From Rickettsia sp. (lineage in GTDB: Bacteria > Pseudomonadota > Alphaproteobacteria > Rickettsiales > Rickettsiaceae), in the NCBI GenBank assembly GCA_031254535.1, contig JAIRUG010000012.1, positions 1 through 7,592 of the forward strand: a stretch of DNA of 7,592 bases, written 5' to 3'. Position numbers and translations under genes: made by a program. This document shows, one piece after another, positions 1-7,452 of this stretch. Position 1 is the stretch's first letter. Every line of letters starts with the position of its first letter. The notes under the pieces are model-generated. The model ran no database searches and had not been told where the DNA came from. It saw only the letters and a program-made list of their open reading frames with translations.

Positions 1-111
1 CATTACTGGTTTAAAATTAAGCAGCAGAGCAGGAAAAGTGCTGGTAATTTCTCTGATTTCTTTCAGGCAGTTTGGGCAGCATTAGCTGATGTCGCCATAT
101 TATCTGGTTAA
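1..111 (+). mobile_element. 3' end of a repeated coding sequence, probable transposase (partial)
   Basis: The frame is open from the window edge and stops at TAA 109-111. It encodes 36 residues beginning HYWFKIKQQS and ending ALADVAILSG. The same C-terminus appears on the minus strand at 7484-7592, so this gene is present in at least two copies. A C-terminal coding tail running to within about 6 bp of the end of a perfect repeat is the usual arrangement for an insertion-sequence transposase. I do not recognise the family from so short a tail and see no catalytic motif in it, so the transposase call rests on copy number and layout, not on homology. Confidence 0.5.
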
Positions 112-117
112 GCTATA
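3..117 (+). repeat. Left copy of a 115-bp perfect inverted repeat (inner end of a repeated element)
   Basis: This stretch is the exact reverse complement of 7478-7592, with position x pairing with 7595 minus x and no mismatch found by eye. Homology stops after AGCTATA at 117, where the left flank continues TACAAA and the right flank (reverse complement) continues CCATTG, so 117/118 is probably the element boundary, give or take a few bases of chance identity or target duplication. The repeat contains the 3' end of a coding frame. A sequence this identical in two places suggests a recent multicopy mobile element, only the inner ends of which fall inside the window. Confidence 0.93.
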
Positions 118-251
118 TACAAAAGGCAATATACTATAAAAATCTAGGTTTACTTCAGTGGGATGAGGGATTAGGCGATAAAGGTTACATTAATCTTACA
201 AGTAAAGATCTAATGTTACACAGTTATATAGTACCAAGATTGTTTTCATAA
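118..251 (+). pseudogene. Possible 3' remnant of a gene truncated by the left element
   Basis: From the inner edge of the left repeat a plus-strand frame stays open for about 43 codons and ends at TAA 249-251. It includes the peptides LGLLQWDEGLGDKGYINL and HSYIVPRLFS. The composition looks protein-like, but no domain is recognised, there is no start codon with a ribosome binding site, and an open frame of this length can occur by chance. The reading is that an element insertion removed the 5' part of a gene and left its tail. It converges with ftsZ, whose stop lies 33 bp further on. The rest of 118-284 holds no RNA gene or convincing terminator that I can see. Confidence 0.35.
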
Positions 252-284
252 AAATCACCAACTAGATTGACTTATGCATAAAGT

Positions 285-1652
285 TTATTTCGGTTTCCTT
301 AAAAAAGCTGGGATATCATGGATATCAACTTCTATATCATTTTTCTGAGAAATTGGAGGAGTATGCTTTTTTATTTGTTCCTGATTTTGAGTAGTATTGG
401 ATCTTAGTGAATTCCACATTCTATTGAGTAAAGATGATTTGGCATCCTTACTACTTATAGTTGACTGATTTGGTATATTAACTGATGTTGCTTGGACGCT
501 TAAATTTAAAGGTTGTATTTCAGAATCCACTAAATTAGCCTTCTCACCGGCATATTGAGTAAAATCTGGGATTTCTTCTAAAATGATTGTCTCTGTTAAA
601 TTAGGGTTATTAGCTACCTGTTCACAGCTTGCAGAACTACTAGTTACTGATTCAATAGGTTGAGATTTGCTGCTTATGACTTGATCAGCATCAATACCAG
701 TAGCAACTACTGATACTCGAATAATGCCATTTAATTCTTGATTAAACGTCGAACCAAAAATAATATTAGCATCGCTATCTCCCACTTCTTCTCTAATTCT
801 ATTAGCAGCACTATCAACCTCAAATAAGGTCATATCTGCCCCACCAGTAATGTTAATTAACACTCCTCTAGCACCACGCATTGAATTATGATCTAGTAAT
901 GGATTAGAGATAGCTGCTTCAGCTGCCTTAACAGCCCTATCCTCACCAGAAGCTTCCCCTGTACCCATCATAGCTTTACCCATTTCGCTCATCACTGTTC
1001 TAATGTCGGCAAAATCTAGATTAATAAGACCTGGCATGATCATTAAATCAGTAACTCCTCTAACTCCGGCATGTAACACATCATCTGCCATTTTGAAGGC
1101 ATCGGCAAAGGTAGTACTCTCATTTGCTATACGAAATAAATTTTGATTAGGTATTACTATCAAAGTATCAACAAATCTTTGTAGATCTAGTAAACCTTGT
1201 TCAGCAGTTTTAATTCTATGTTTTCCTTCAAAATGAAAAGGCTTAGTGACCACTCCGACGGTAAGAATTCCTAGTTCCTTAGCGATCTTTGCCACAACCG
1301 GAGAAGCCCCTGTACCAGTTCCTCCACCCATACCTGCGGTGATAAACACCATATTGCTACCTTCTAAATGTCCCTTAATCTCGTCAGCTGATTCTTCAGC
1401 CGCTAAAGCACCTATTTCTGGAGACGCCCCAGCTCCAAGACCTTTAGTAATAGCAACCCCTAGCTGTATTTTATTGTCACATAAAGAATGTTCGAGTGAT
1501 TGTGCGTCAGTATTAGCGACAACAAAGTTTGCTCCTTGTAATTTGGCAAGTAGCATATTATTTATTGCATTACCACCAGCTCCTCCAACACCAAATACTG
1601 TGATAATTGGTTTAAGAATTATATTTTCTGGTGCTTTGAGATGTAAAGCCAT
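285..1652 (-). CDS. ftsZ: Cell division protein FtsZ
   Basis: FtsZ is the tubulin-like GTPase that polymerises into the Z ring at midcell and recruits the division machinery. The 455-residue product has an N-terminal nucleotide-binding domain with [13 protein letters not shown] (residues 21-33), the tubulin signature GGGTGTG (109-115) and the T7 synergy loop NLDFADI (211-217), which supplies the catalytic Asp to the neighbouring subunit. A GTPase-activation domain runs to about residue 322. A polar linker rich in Ser, Asn and Gln (about 325-437) follows, then the conserved tail IPAFLRKPK (447-455), the alphaproteobacterial version of the peptide that binds FtsA and other partners. Length and all motifs are intact. 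The ATG has only a weak AGGT 11 nt upstream (1664-1667). It lies 96 bp downstream of fumC on the same strand, away from any dcw cluster genes. The identification is certain; the exact start is very likely. Confidence 0.98.
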   Translation of the reverse strand: MALHLKAPENIILKPIITVFGVGGAGGNAINNMLLAKLQGANFVVANTDAQSLEHSLCDNKIQLGVAITKGLGAGASPEIGALAAEESADEIKGHLEGSNMVFITAGMGGGTGTGASPVVAKIAKELGILTVGVVTKPFHFEGKHRIKTAEQGLLDLQRFVDTLIVIPNQNLFRIANESTTFADAFKMADDVLHAGVRGVTDLMIMPGLINLDFADIRTVMSEMGKAMMGTGEASGEDRAVKAAEAAISNPLLDHNSMRGARGVLINITGGADMTLFEVDSAANRIREEVGDSDANIIFGSTFNQELNGIIRVSVVATGIDADQVISSKSQPIESVTSSSASCEQVANNPNLTETIILEEIPDFTQYAGEKANLVDSEIQPLNLSVQATSVNIPNQSTISSKDAKSSLLNRMWNSLRSNTTQNQEQIKKHTPPISQKNDIEVDIHDIPAFLRKPK

Positions 1653-1686
1653 AATAATATTTTACCTGTTAAATTAAGTTGTCTTT

Positions 1687-1714
1687 AGTATAATAAAGAA
1701 TCTGAAAATTTCTA
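1687..1714 (-). promoter_or_regulatory. Putative sigma-70 promoter for ftsZ
   Basis: On the minus strand, TATACT (1687-1692) lies 16 nt downstream of TAGAAA (1709-1714), a 4-of-6 match to TTGACA. Both sit in the 96-bp gap between the fumC stop and the ftsZ start, about 35 bp before the ATG. This would let ftsZ be transcribed independently of fumC. The -10 match is good and the -35 weak, and chance matches are frequent in DNA this AT-rich. Confidence 0.35.
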
Positions 1715-1748
1715 GCATAAAATAGATTTCATTAGGGTATCAGTCTAA

Positions 1749-3131
1749 TTATACCATATTTTTTGCTACCACTAAGCTGTCAAACTCATCACCTGATAAA
1801 AATTTTAATTTTATAGCAGCTTCTCTTAAAGTTATACCTTCTTGATAGGCTTTTTTTGCAACTTTTGCCGCATTATCATAACCTATATGTGGATTTAATG
1901 CTGTTACTAACATTAGAGATTGCTCTCTCAGCTTATTAATACGTTCTATATTTGGCTCTAGACCTTCAATACAATGGGTAACAAAACTATTTATGCTAGA
2001 AGAAATTAACTCTATTGACTGCAAAATATTATAGATTATAACAGGCTTAAAGGTATTTAGCTCAAGATGACCGTTTGATCCGGCTATAGTTACTGCAAGA
2101 TTATTTCCCATAACCTGCACACAAACCATAGTTAATGCTTCAATTTGTGTTGGGTTAACCTTACCTGGCATAATTGAAGAACCAGGCTCATTTTCCGGTA
2201 AATGTAATTCACCAAAACCACATCTTGGTCCCGATCCCAATAACCTAATGTCATTGGCAATTTTCATTAAACTTCCTGCTATAGTATTTAGGGTACCAGA
2301 AAATTCTACTAATGCGTCATGAGTAGCTAATGCCTCAAATTTATTAGCAGCACTTTTGAAAGGATAATTGGTATATGCAGCAACTTGATCAGAGAATTTT
2401 GCAGCAAATTCCTTACGGCAATTAATACCAGTACCTACTGCAGTTCCGCCTTGTGCCAAAAAATATACTCTTTTGAGTGATTCCTCAACTCGTTCTATGG
2501 CATATGCTATTTGTGTTACATAACCAGAGAATTCTTGCCCGAGCGTTATTGGTGTGGCATCCTGCAAATGAGTACGTCCTATCTTAACTATGTTATTCCA
2601 AGATGTAGCTTTGGTATTTAGTGCCGAATGCAAATTAGTTAATGCTGGAATTAATTGTTGTTTACTAGCGAGTACAGTTGCTATATGCATAGCAGTTGGA
2701 AATGAGTCATTGGATGATTGTGCCATATTTACATGATCATTTGGGTGAATTGGCGACTTACCCCCCTTCTTGCCTACTAATTGTTGATTACCAATAGAGG
2801 CTATTACCTCATTGATATTCATATTGGTCTGAGTACCAGAACCAGTTTGCCATACTACCAAAGGAAATTGATCATCAAATTCCCCATCTAATATTCTAGT
2901 GGTCGCTTGATCTATTGCTTCTGCTATGTCAGGCTTAAGATCACCTAACTCTTTATTGACTTTTGCCGCACATTTTTTTAAAATTGCTAGTGCCTTAATC
3001 AACTGAATAGGCATCTTTTGATTGCCTATCTTAAAATTCTCAATAGACCTTTGAGTTCCTGCTCCCCAGTAAGACTGATCGTCTACTTTAATTTCTCCAA
3101 ATGAATCGGTTTCAATCCTATAATTTTTCAT
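1749..3131 (-). CDS. fumC: Class II fumarate hydratase FumC
   Basis: FumC catalyses the reversible hydration of fumarate to L-malate in the TCA cycle. It is an iron-independent cytosolic homotetramer. The 460-residue protein has the three conserved regions of the fumarase/aspartase superfamily: GSGTQTNMN (97-105), [10 protein letters not shown] (185-194) with the catalytic-base His188, and the signature loop [11 protein letters not shown] (317-327) with Ser318; these positions coincide with the E. coli FumC numbering. The frame also extends upstream to an ATG at 3173, but that would add the basic peptide [14 protein letters not shown], which is not family-like. [14 protein letters not shown] is the expected N-terminus, so ATG 3129-3131 was chosen. 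Upstream of it lie A/G-rich bases and an AGGTAG that is rather distant. No clear promoter is seen; the palindromic repeat at 3180-3273 occupies most of the upstream gap. No residues are missing. Confidence 0.97.
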   Translation of the reverse strand: MKNYRIETDSFGEIKVDDQSYWGAGTQRSIENFKIGNQKMPIQLIKALAILKKCAAKVNKELGDLKPDIAEAIDQATTRILDGEFDDQFPLVVWQTGSGTQTNMNINEVIASIGNQQLVGKKGGKSPIHPNDHVNMAQSSNDSFPTAMHIATVLASKQQLIPALTNLHSALNTKATSWNNIVKIGRTHLQDATPITLGQEFSGYVTQIAYAIERVEESLKRVYFLAQGGTAVGTGINCRKEFAAKFSDQVAAYTNYPFKSAANKFEALATHDALVEFSGTLNTIAGSLMKIANDIRLLGSGPRCGFGELHLPENEPGSSIMPGKVNPTQIEALTMVCVQVMGNNLAVTIAGSNGHLELNTFKPVIIYNILQSIELISSSINSFVTHCIEGLEPNIERINKLREQSLMLVTALNPHIGYDNAAKVAKKAYQEGITLREAAIKLKFLSGDEFDSLVVAKNMV

Positions 3132-3179
3132 ATAAATTTTTCTTTTTCTACCTATATTAATGCGAGTTGCCAATTAAAA

Positions 3180-3273
3180 CGTCTATTAGCGAGGAGCTAC
3201 TTTAGTAGCATTGATGCAATCCAGGAAAATTAAATTTGGATTGCTTCGTCGGCTACACCTTCTTGCAATGACG
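3180..3273. repeat. Rickettsia-type dispersed palindromic repeat
   Basis: Two imperfect inverted arms, 3180-3223 and 3237-3273, flank a 13-nt AT-rich centre. The innermost 8 bp pair perfectly (GCAATCCA at 3216-3223 with TGGATTGC at 3237-3244), and the outer ends both read CGTC..ATT when taken inward. The right arm has the GATTGCTTCGTCG and GCAATGACG blocks of a short repeat scattered through many Rickettsia genomes. The left arm carries an extra small hairpin (GCTAC TTTA GTAGC, 3196-3209). The element starts at the base right after the stop codon of the YukJ-family gene and ends about 48 bp before the fumC start. As RNA it would fold into a long hairpin that could stabilise the upstream message or attenuate read-through into fumC; that role is inference. 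Confidence 0.75.
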
Positions 3274-3930
3274 CTAGGCTATATCAAGAGGATTACCTTC
3301 ATCATCAGTATCTAAAGATTGTCCTACAAAAATAAAGAAAAAAGCTTTGAATGTATTATTAGGGGTTTCTATAAATATAGCCCCATCTTGATAAATACCA
3401 TTATCTTTACTGTATGGTTCATAGTACCCCTGATTAAGATGTATATCATGTATACCTCTAGGGGGTAGTTGGTTATGTGTCTGCCTTAGTTGTAAACCAT
3501 AAGGTGTTACTGACCTGGTTTCAGTATCAGCATAAGATTTACCTAAAATACATATTTTTGTACCACATGTAATATGTGTGTCTAGCAAAATTGATATCTC
3601 TTGCCATGATTTCGGTTGCATATTTTTTAAATAATCTATTTGAAAAATTCCACTACGGAGATAATCAAGTCTATAAGCGTGAGTTAACTGATCCAAGCTA
3701 AATAATCCTTCATCTCCTAGTTTATCTAAATTAGTTAATAACTCGTTACTAAAATGATCGATATAGAACAATTTAACATTAGCTCTAGAATCTGACTGGG
3801 TATCTATATTTACTTGATATTCTAATTTGTTAGCTTGTACTATAAGATTATGATGAGTTTCTGTGTGTTTTGTACGATCTTCTAAATCCTGTGATACGAC
3901 TCCTTTTAGACATGAGTAGTTTGTCAACAT
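3274..3930 (-). CDS. DUF2278 / YukJ-family protein
   Basis: This 218-residue protein matches the YukJ-like DUF2278 family, for which I know no established function. The family pattern can be followed along its length: NYSCLKGVVSQ at the N-terminus (4-14, cf. the usual NYGVLKG), an early strand region ending in YQVNIDTQS (38-46), LDYLRSGIF (88-96), the diagnostic GIHDIHLNQG (159-168) and NGIYQDGAIF (177-186), and a closing QSLDTDDEGNP (204-214). The conserved His, Asp and Asn of HDIHLNQG are kept. There is no signal peptide or membrane segment, so it is probably cytosolic. The start has a good Shine-Dalgarno AAAGGA (3938-3943) 7 nt upstream. It sits between the carboxypeptidase and fumC genes on the same strand, 111 bp after the former. 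I know this family mainly from free-living bacteria, so acquisition by transfer is possible. The family call is firm; the role is unknown. Confidence 0.85.
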   Translation of the reverse strand: MLTNYSCLKGVVSQDLEDRTKHTETHHNLIVQANKLEYQVNIDTQSDSRANVKLFYIDHFSNELLTNLDKLGDEGLFSLDQLTHAYRLDYLRSGIFQIDYLKNMQPKSWQEISILLDTHITCGTKICILGKSYADTETRSVTPYGLQLRQTHNQLPPRGIHDIHLNQGYYEPYSKDNGIYQDGAIFIETPNNTFKAFFFIFVGQSLDTDDEGNPLDIA

Positions 3931-3959
3931 AACAATATCCTTTATAAGTTTTAATTTAT

Positions 3960-3985
3960 ATTATATCAACTTGCCAGTGAGTCAA
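3960..3985 (-). promoter_or_regulatory. Possible promoter for the YukJ-family gene
   Basis: On the minus strand, TTGACT (3980-3985, 5 of 6 to consensus) is followed by a TATAAT at 3960-3965 with a short 14-nt spacer, or by TAATAT at 3958-3963 with a 16-nt spacer. Transcription would start roughly 20 bp before the AAAGGA ribosome binding site. The -35 is good, but the pairing is ambiguous because of the run of TATA-like sequence. Confidence 0.35.
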
Positions 3986-4041
3986 TCATATTGAGCTCTC
4001 TAAATTTGTTTTTTGAATTTAGTAAATTCAATATAGATGCA

Positions 4042-5532
4042 TTAATATAAATATTTTTGTTTGAGATAGTTTAAAAATATTTCTGATTGAATTTGATCTT
4101 CACCAGTAGCGTCTTTAATTAATTTTCCGGTACTTTTTAGGGATCCATAGCTTCTAAGATTATTATTCAAGAATTGATTTATATTGTTGAATTCTCCTCT
4201 TGTTATTTCCTTTTTTATATTGTGATTAACTTCTTGTGCTTTTTTCATAAGCATTGAAGCAATAATTGCTCCGTTAGTATAAGATGGGAAATAACCAAAA
4301 CTTCCCATAGGCCAATGTATATCTTGTAAGCATCCAACTGTATCTGTTGGTGGAGTAATTCCTAAATATTCTTGCATCTTATTATTCCAATAATATGGCA
4401 AATCATTCAAAGTTAGATCTCCGCTAATTAATAATTCTTCTAATTCAAATCTAACTATTACATGTATTGGGTAAGTAACTTCATCTGCGTCTACTCTAAT
4501 AAAACTAGGTTTTACTCTGGTCATTAATTTGTAAAGATTCTCCCCAGAATATTCTTGTCCTTTAAATCCGAATTCGTCCTTAAGTAGCATTGATAGAAAT
4601 TCACAGAATTCTCTTGATCTGCCTACTTGCATTTCCATAAATAGAGCCTGACTTTCGTGGACAGCCATACCCTTAGCTTTACCCACGGGTTGATTTTTAT
4701 ATTTGCTAGGCAAATTTTGTTCATATAGAGCATGACCTGTTTCATGTATAATTCCCATGATTCCTGAAATAAAATTACACTCATCATATCTATTAGTTAA
4801 TCTAATATCATCAGGAGTGCCTTGGCAAAATGGATGGGCTGATTCATCTAGTCTACCTTTAGTGCAATCAAACTCCATTATTGCCATAAGCCTTTTGGCA
4901 ATTAGTTTTTGTTGTTCTTTATTAATAGTGTCAACTATAGGTAGAACATGTTCTCTGCTTTGTTTTTCTATTACCTGACTAATTAATTGCGGTATGGTTT
5001 TTTTGATATTATTAAAAATTACTTTAATTTCATCTAGTTTACGATCAGGGTCATATGTGTCAAGTAAAGCATCATATATTGTACAATTTAGTGTTTTAGC
5101 TTTAGATTTCGCCATTTCTTGTACACAATCTAATATTGTTTGTAGGTAAGGTTTAAGTGACAGGTAGTCATTATTCTTTTTAGCATTTCGCCAGATTAAC
5201 TCACATTTTGCACTAGCAGTAACATATTTTTTCCTTAAATCATCATCTATGCAGTTAGATTCTACGATCCGTCTTTTTGTTTCTTGTAAATTTGCTAACT
5301 GCCAAACATCCAGTATATTTGGGTTTTCAGAAACATGTTCTACTAATTCATCGAGTTCTATTGACTGTAATCTAGAATGTGCCATGGAAGATAACAGTGA
5401 TATTTCGTTTGTTCTACTATCAATCGATCCTTGTGGAATGTTTACTGCGATATCCCAATAAAGTATACTAATCACGTTATTAATTTGAAAGATTTGCTCT
5501 AATTCTTGCTCTAACAATGTATAATATTTCAT
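4042..5532 (-). CDS. M32-family zinc metallocarboxypeptidase
   Basis: M32 enzymes (Taq/Pfu carboxypeptidase type) remove C-terminal amino acids from peptides in the cytosol and have broad specificity. The 496-residue product has every family motif in order: HPF (233-235), DIRLT (242-246), the zinc site HETGH (263-267, His263 and His267 as ligands, Glu264 as general base), HESQ (292-295, with Glu293 as the third zinc ligand) and LQDIHWPMGSFGYFPSY (402-418). Length is normal for the family (about 500), and the fold is expected to be almost all helical with no signal peptide. The start ATG has an AGGGA Shine-Dalgarno (5540-5544) 7 nt upstream. It is transcribed divergently from metG. In an intracellular bacterium, recycling host or self peptides into amino acids is the likely role. 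Nothing is missing or broken. Confidence 0.95.
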   Translation of the reverse strand: MKYYTLLEQELEQIFQINNVISILYWDIAVNIPQGSIDSRTNEISLLSSMAHSRLQSIELDELVEHVSENPNILDVWQLANLQETKRRIVESNCIDDDLRKKYVTASAKCELIWRNAKKNNDYLSLKPYLQTILDCVQEMAKSKAKTLNCTIYDALLDTYDPDRKLDEIKVIFNNIKKTIPQLISQVIEKQSREHVLPIVDTINKEQQKLIAKRLMAIMEFDCTKGRLDESAHPFCQGTPDDIRLTNRYDECNFISGIMGIIHETGHALYEQNLPSKYKNQPVGKAKGMAVHESQALFMEMQVGRSREFCEFLSMLLKDEFGFKGQEYSGENLYKLMTRVKPSFIRVDADEVTYPIHVIVRFELEELLISGDLTLNDLPYYWNNKMQEYLGITPPTDTVGCLQDIHWPMGSFGYFPSYTNGAIIASMLMKKAQEVNHNIKKEITRGEFNNINQFLNNNLRSYGSLKSTGKLIKDATGEDQIQSEIFLNYLKQKYLY

Positions 5533-5573
5533 ATAACTTTCCCTACTTTAATAAATTATTCTAACTATTTTTA

Positions 5574-5616
5574 TAGTATACTAGTTTAGCAAAAATCACT
5601 ATAGTAAATATACTAT
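5574..5616. promoter_or_regulatory. Divergent control region with two similar dyads
   Basis: The 107-bp gap between the divergent carboxypeptidase and metG genes contains the perfect 10-bp palindrome TAGTATACTA (5574-5583) and the inverted repeat ATAGTA-N4-TACTAT (5601-5616). Their cores are alike (TAGTA..TACTA), and their centres are 30 bp apart, close to three helical turns. The second overlaps the metG -10 box. This could be a two-site operator, or simply AT-rich -10 sequence that happens to be self-complementary. Confidence 0.3.
5586..5614 (+). promoter_or_regulatory. Putative sigma-70 promoter for metG
   Basis: TTAGCA (5586-5591, 4 of 6 to TTGACA) and TATACT (5609-5614, 5 of 6 to TATAAT) are separated by an ideal 17 nt. 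Transcription would begin near 5621, leaving a leader of only about 19 nt before the metG ATG. No T-box-like leader or other riboswitch fits in so short a space. Confidence 0.45.
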
Positions 5617-5639
5617 TTTGCTTCCAATAATTGACCATT

Positions 5640-7196
5640 ATGAAAAACACATATTACATTACTACACCAATTTATTATGTCAATGATATACCTCACATAG
5701 GGCATGCTTATACAAGTGTTGCATCTGATGTAATAGCAAGATTTATGCGTTTATCAGGTAAAGATGTGATGTTTTTAACAGGTACTGATGAACATGGTCA
5801 GAAGGTAGAAAAATCGGCTATTGCCAAAAATGTTGAACCGCAAATATTTACTGATACAGTATCTGAAACTTTTCGTACATTAATGTACTCAATGAACATC
5901 TCTAATAATGATTTTATTAGAACTACAGAAGCTAGACATAAACAAGCGGTAATTAGTTTGTGGCAAAAATTGCTTGATAATGGTGATATTTACCTGGGTA
6001 GCTATAAAGGCTGGTATTCTATGCGTGATGAAATGTTTTTTAATGAATCAGAATTAATAGCAGACGGATTGGCTCCGACTCAGTCTCCTGTTGAATGGCT
6101 TGAAGAGCCAAGTTATTTTTTTGCCTTATCAAAATGGCAAGATAAATTATTGGATTTTTACGATGCCAATCCTGATTTTATTAGACCAAATACTAGACGT
6201 AATGAAGTTATTAGCTTTGTTAAATCAGAACTGCATGATTTATCTATATCACGCTCTAGTTTTAAGTGGGGGGTTAAGGTACCAAATGATGAACAGCACG
6301 TAATATATGTATGGCTTGATGCGTTAACAAACTATATTTCGGCTTTAGGATACCCAAATGATACAAGCCAATATAATAAATTTTGGCCAGCTGATGTGCA
6401 TGTAGTTGGTAAAGATATATTACGTTTTCATGCAGTATACTGGCCAGCATTTCTGATGGCAGCGGGGCTACCACTGCCAAAATGTATTATGGCACATGGG
6501 TGGTGGATTAATGAGGGGCAAAAAATATCGAAATCTATAGGGAATGTAATTGATCCACTTCAATTGATAAAAGAATTTGGTTTAGATCCAGTTAGATATT
6601 ATTTGATGAGAGAGATAATATTTAGCTCAGATGGGAATTATTCTCGAAGTGGTTTGATTTATAGAACCAATAGTGAACTATCTAATAAAATTGGTAATTT
6701 GTTGCAGAGAACCCTAGCCTTTGTTTATAAGAATAGTGATGCAAAAATTCCATTAATTAACCAAGAATCTATCAATGGCATTTATGAATCATTTTTAATT
6801 AAAACATCACAACAAATTATATCAGAAAATTTAATATTTATGGATAGATTTGATATTAACTCAGTGTTAGAAAATATCATTACTTTAACTGAAGAAGCAA
6901 ATATTTACATAGACCGAGAAGCTCCTTGGCAGTTAAAAAAAACTGATCCTATAAGAATGGGTAAGGTGTTGTATACGCTACTTGAAGCACTAAGATATAT
7001 TGCCGTGATGTTACAGCCATTTATTCCTGATTCGGCTAGTAAAATGCTTGATCAGCTTGGTGTACCAGAAAGTCAGAGAATGTTTAAACATTTAACCAAG
7101 GAGTTTAATTTAACTCCAGGTAGTACTATTAGTCAGCCAGAAGCTATATTTCCAAGATTTCAGGGGATATTTAGTACAAATGACCAAAATATATAG
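5640..7196 (+). CDS. metG: Methionyl-tRNA synthetase
   Basis: MetRS attaches methionine to both initiator and elongator tRNA-Met in the cytosol. The 518-residue class I enzyme has the ATP-binding HIGH motif (19-22) in YYVNDIPHIGHAY, GTDEHG (48-53), the catalytic-domain segment VIYVWLDALTNYI (221-233) and the KMSKS loop as KISKS (295-299). A helical anticodon-binding domain follows, with REAPWQL typical of MetRS. The connective peptide after GWYSMRDEMF lacks the Cys pairs of zinc-binding MetRS, so this is the compact zinc-free form. There is no C-terminal EMAP/Arc1-like tRNA-binding domain, matching short bacterial versions. A TTG at 5631 in the same frame was rejected in favour of ATG 5640, which gives the usual MKNTYYITTPIYYVND start. 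No clear Shine-Dalgarno is present. Its last 17 bases overlap the next reading frame. Confidence 0.97.
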   Translation: MKNTYYITTPIYYVNDIPHIGHAYTSVASDVIARFMRLSGKDVMFLTGTDEHGQKVEKSAIAKNVEPQIFTDTVSETFRTLMYSMNISNNDFIRTTEARHKQAVISLWQKLLDNGDIYLGSYKGWYSMRDEMFFNESELIADGLAPTQSPVEWLEEPSYFFALSKWQDKLLDFYDANPDFIRPNTRRNEVISFVKSELHDLSISRSSFKWGVKVPNDEQHVIYVWLDALTNYISALGYPNDTSQYNKFWPADVHVVGKDILRFHAVYWPAFLMAAGLPLPKCIMAHGWWINEGQKISKSIGNVIDPLQLIKEFGLDPVRYYLMREIIFSSDGNYSRSGLIYRTNSELSNKIGNLLQRTLAFVYKNSDAKIPLINQESINGIYESFLIKTSQQIISENLIFMDRFDINSVLENIITLTEEANIYIDREAPWQLKKTDPIRMGKVLYTLLEALRYIAVMLQPFIPDSASKMLDQLGVPESQRMFKHLTKEFNLTPGSTISQPEAIFPRFQGIFSTNDQNI

Positions 7197-7422
7197 ATAT
7201 ATAAACTTACCAATTACTTTAACATCTTCAAATCATTTGAGAATGTTATTGATATCGGATGGCAACTTATTAACAGGTTTATATTTTGTTGGGCAGAAAT
7301 ACATGCCAATTTTAAGCAGTGATTATCATGAGCAGCAAAATTCTAGCATATTTGATCAAACTTACCAAGAATTAATAGAATACATAAAGGGACTGTTGAA
7401 AGAAGAGATAGGTATGGTATAA
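7180..7422 (+). pseudogene. ogt: Truncated O6-alkylguanine-DNA alkyltransferase (Ogt-type), N-terminal domain only
   Basis: The 80-residue frame resembles the N-terminal domain of Ogt/MGMT suicide methyltransferases, which repair O6-methylguanine in DNA. Recognisable blocks are MLLISDGNLLTGLYFVGQKY (residues 22-41), close to the family LxGLYFxGQKxxP pattern, and FDQTYQELIEYIKG (58-71), the helix normally followed by (A)GKR and FDLPL. The frame then ends (EEIGMV, TAA at 7420-7422). The catalytic domain with its PCHR active-site Cys is absent, in this frame and in the neighbouring frames up to the element at 7478. The ATG overlaps the metG end by 17 bp, suggesting an original metG-ogt operon with translational coupling. 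Loss of the 3' part fits damage from the adjacent element insertion or its later rearrangement. It could not act as an alkyltransferase. Confidence 0.7.
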
Positions 7423-7423
7423 T
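7396..7423 (+). promoter_or_regulatory. Strong-looking sigma-70 promoter facing the right element
   Basis: TTGAAA (7396-7401, 5 of 6) and a perfect TATAAT (7418-7423) are separated by 16 nt, the best promoter match seen in the window. It overlaps the end of the truncated ogt frame and would start transcription near 7430, toward the right repeat. Downstream, after an A-rich stretch and a GAGAG, is ATG TCT TCG AAT CAA (7453 onward), a frame that stops at TAG as soon as the element is entered. It may be the start of a gene broken by the element. Confidence 0.4.
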
Positions 7424-7452
7424 GAAAAAAAAGAAAAAAAGAGAGTTGTAGA

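Noticed and set aside
272..281. TTATGCATAA palindrome just after the ftsZ stop
   Set aside because: It is short, has no T tract and no room for a loop; probably chance.
1246..1677. 143-codon open frame antisense to ftsZ
   Set aside because: It mirrors the strongly conserved ftsZ GTPase region, is low in complexity (Pro, Ala, Ile, Ser rich) and has no start signals.
3132..3173. In-frame upstream ATG extending fumC by 14 residues
   Set aside because: The added basic peptide is not family-like, and [14 protein letters not shown] is the normal FumC N-terminus; the catalytic residue numbering also fits the shorter form.
4013..4031. Perfect 8-bp stem TTGAATTT-AGT-AAATTCAA after the carboxypeptidase gene, considered as a terminator
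   Set aside because: On the minus strand it is followed by A residues rather than a T tract and its stem is almost all A-T, so it does not look like an intrinsic terminator.
5631..5639. TTG start adding three residues to metG
   Set aside because: No ribosome binding site supports it, and the ATG at 5640 gives the expected MetRS start.
6274..6480. Open frame antisense to metG, and shorter open frames inside the carboxypeptidase and metG genes
   Set aside because: All lie within genes identified by full motif sets and have no ribosome binding site or domain of their own.
7421..7451. Tiny ATG frame encoding MKKKKKREL in the A-rich stretch
   Set aside because: It is only nine codons, made by the poly-A tract, and the ATG overlaps the -10 box.
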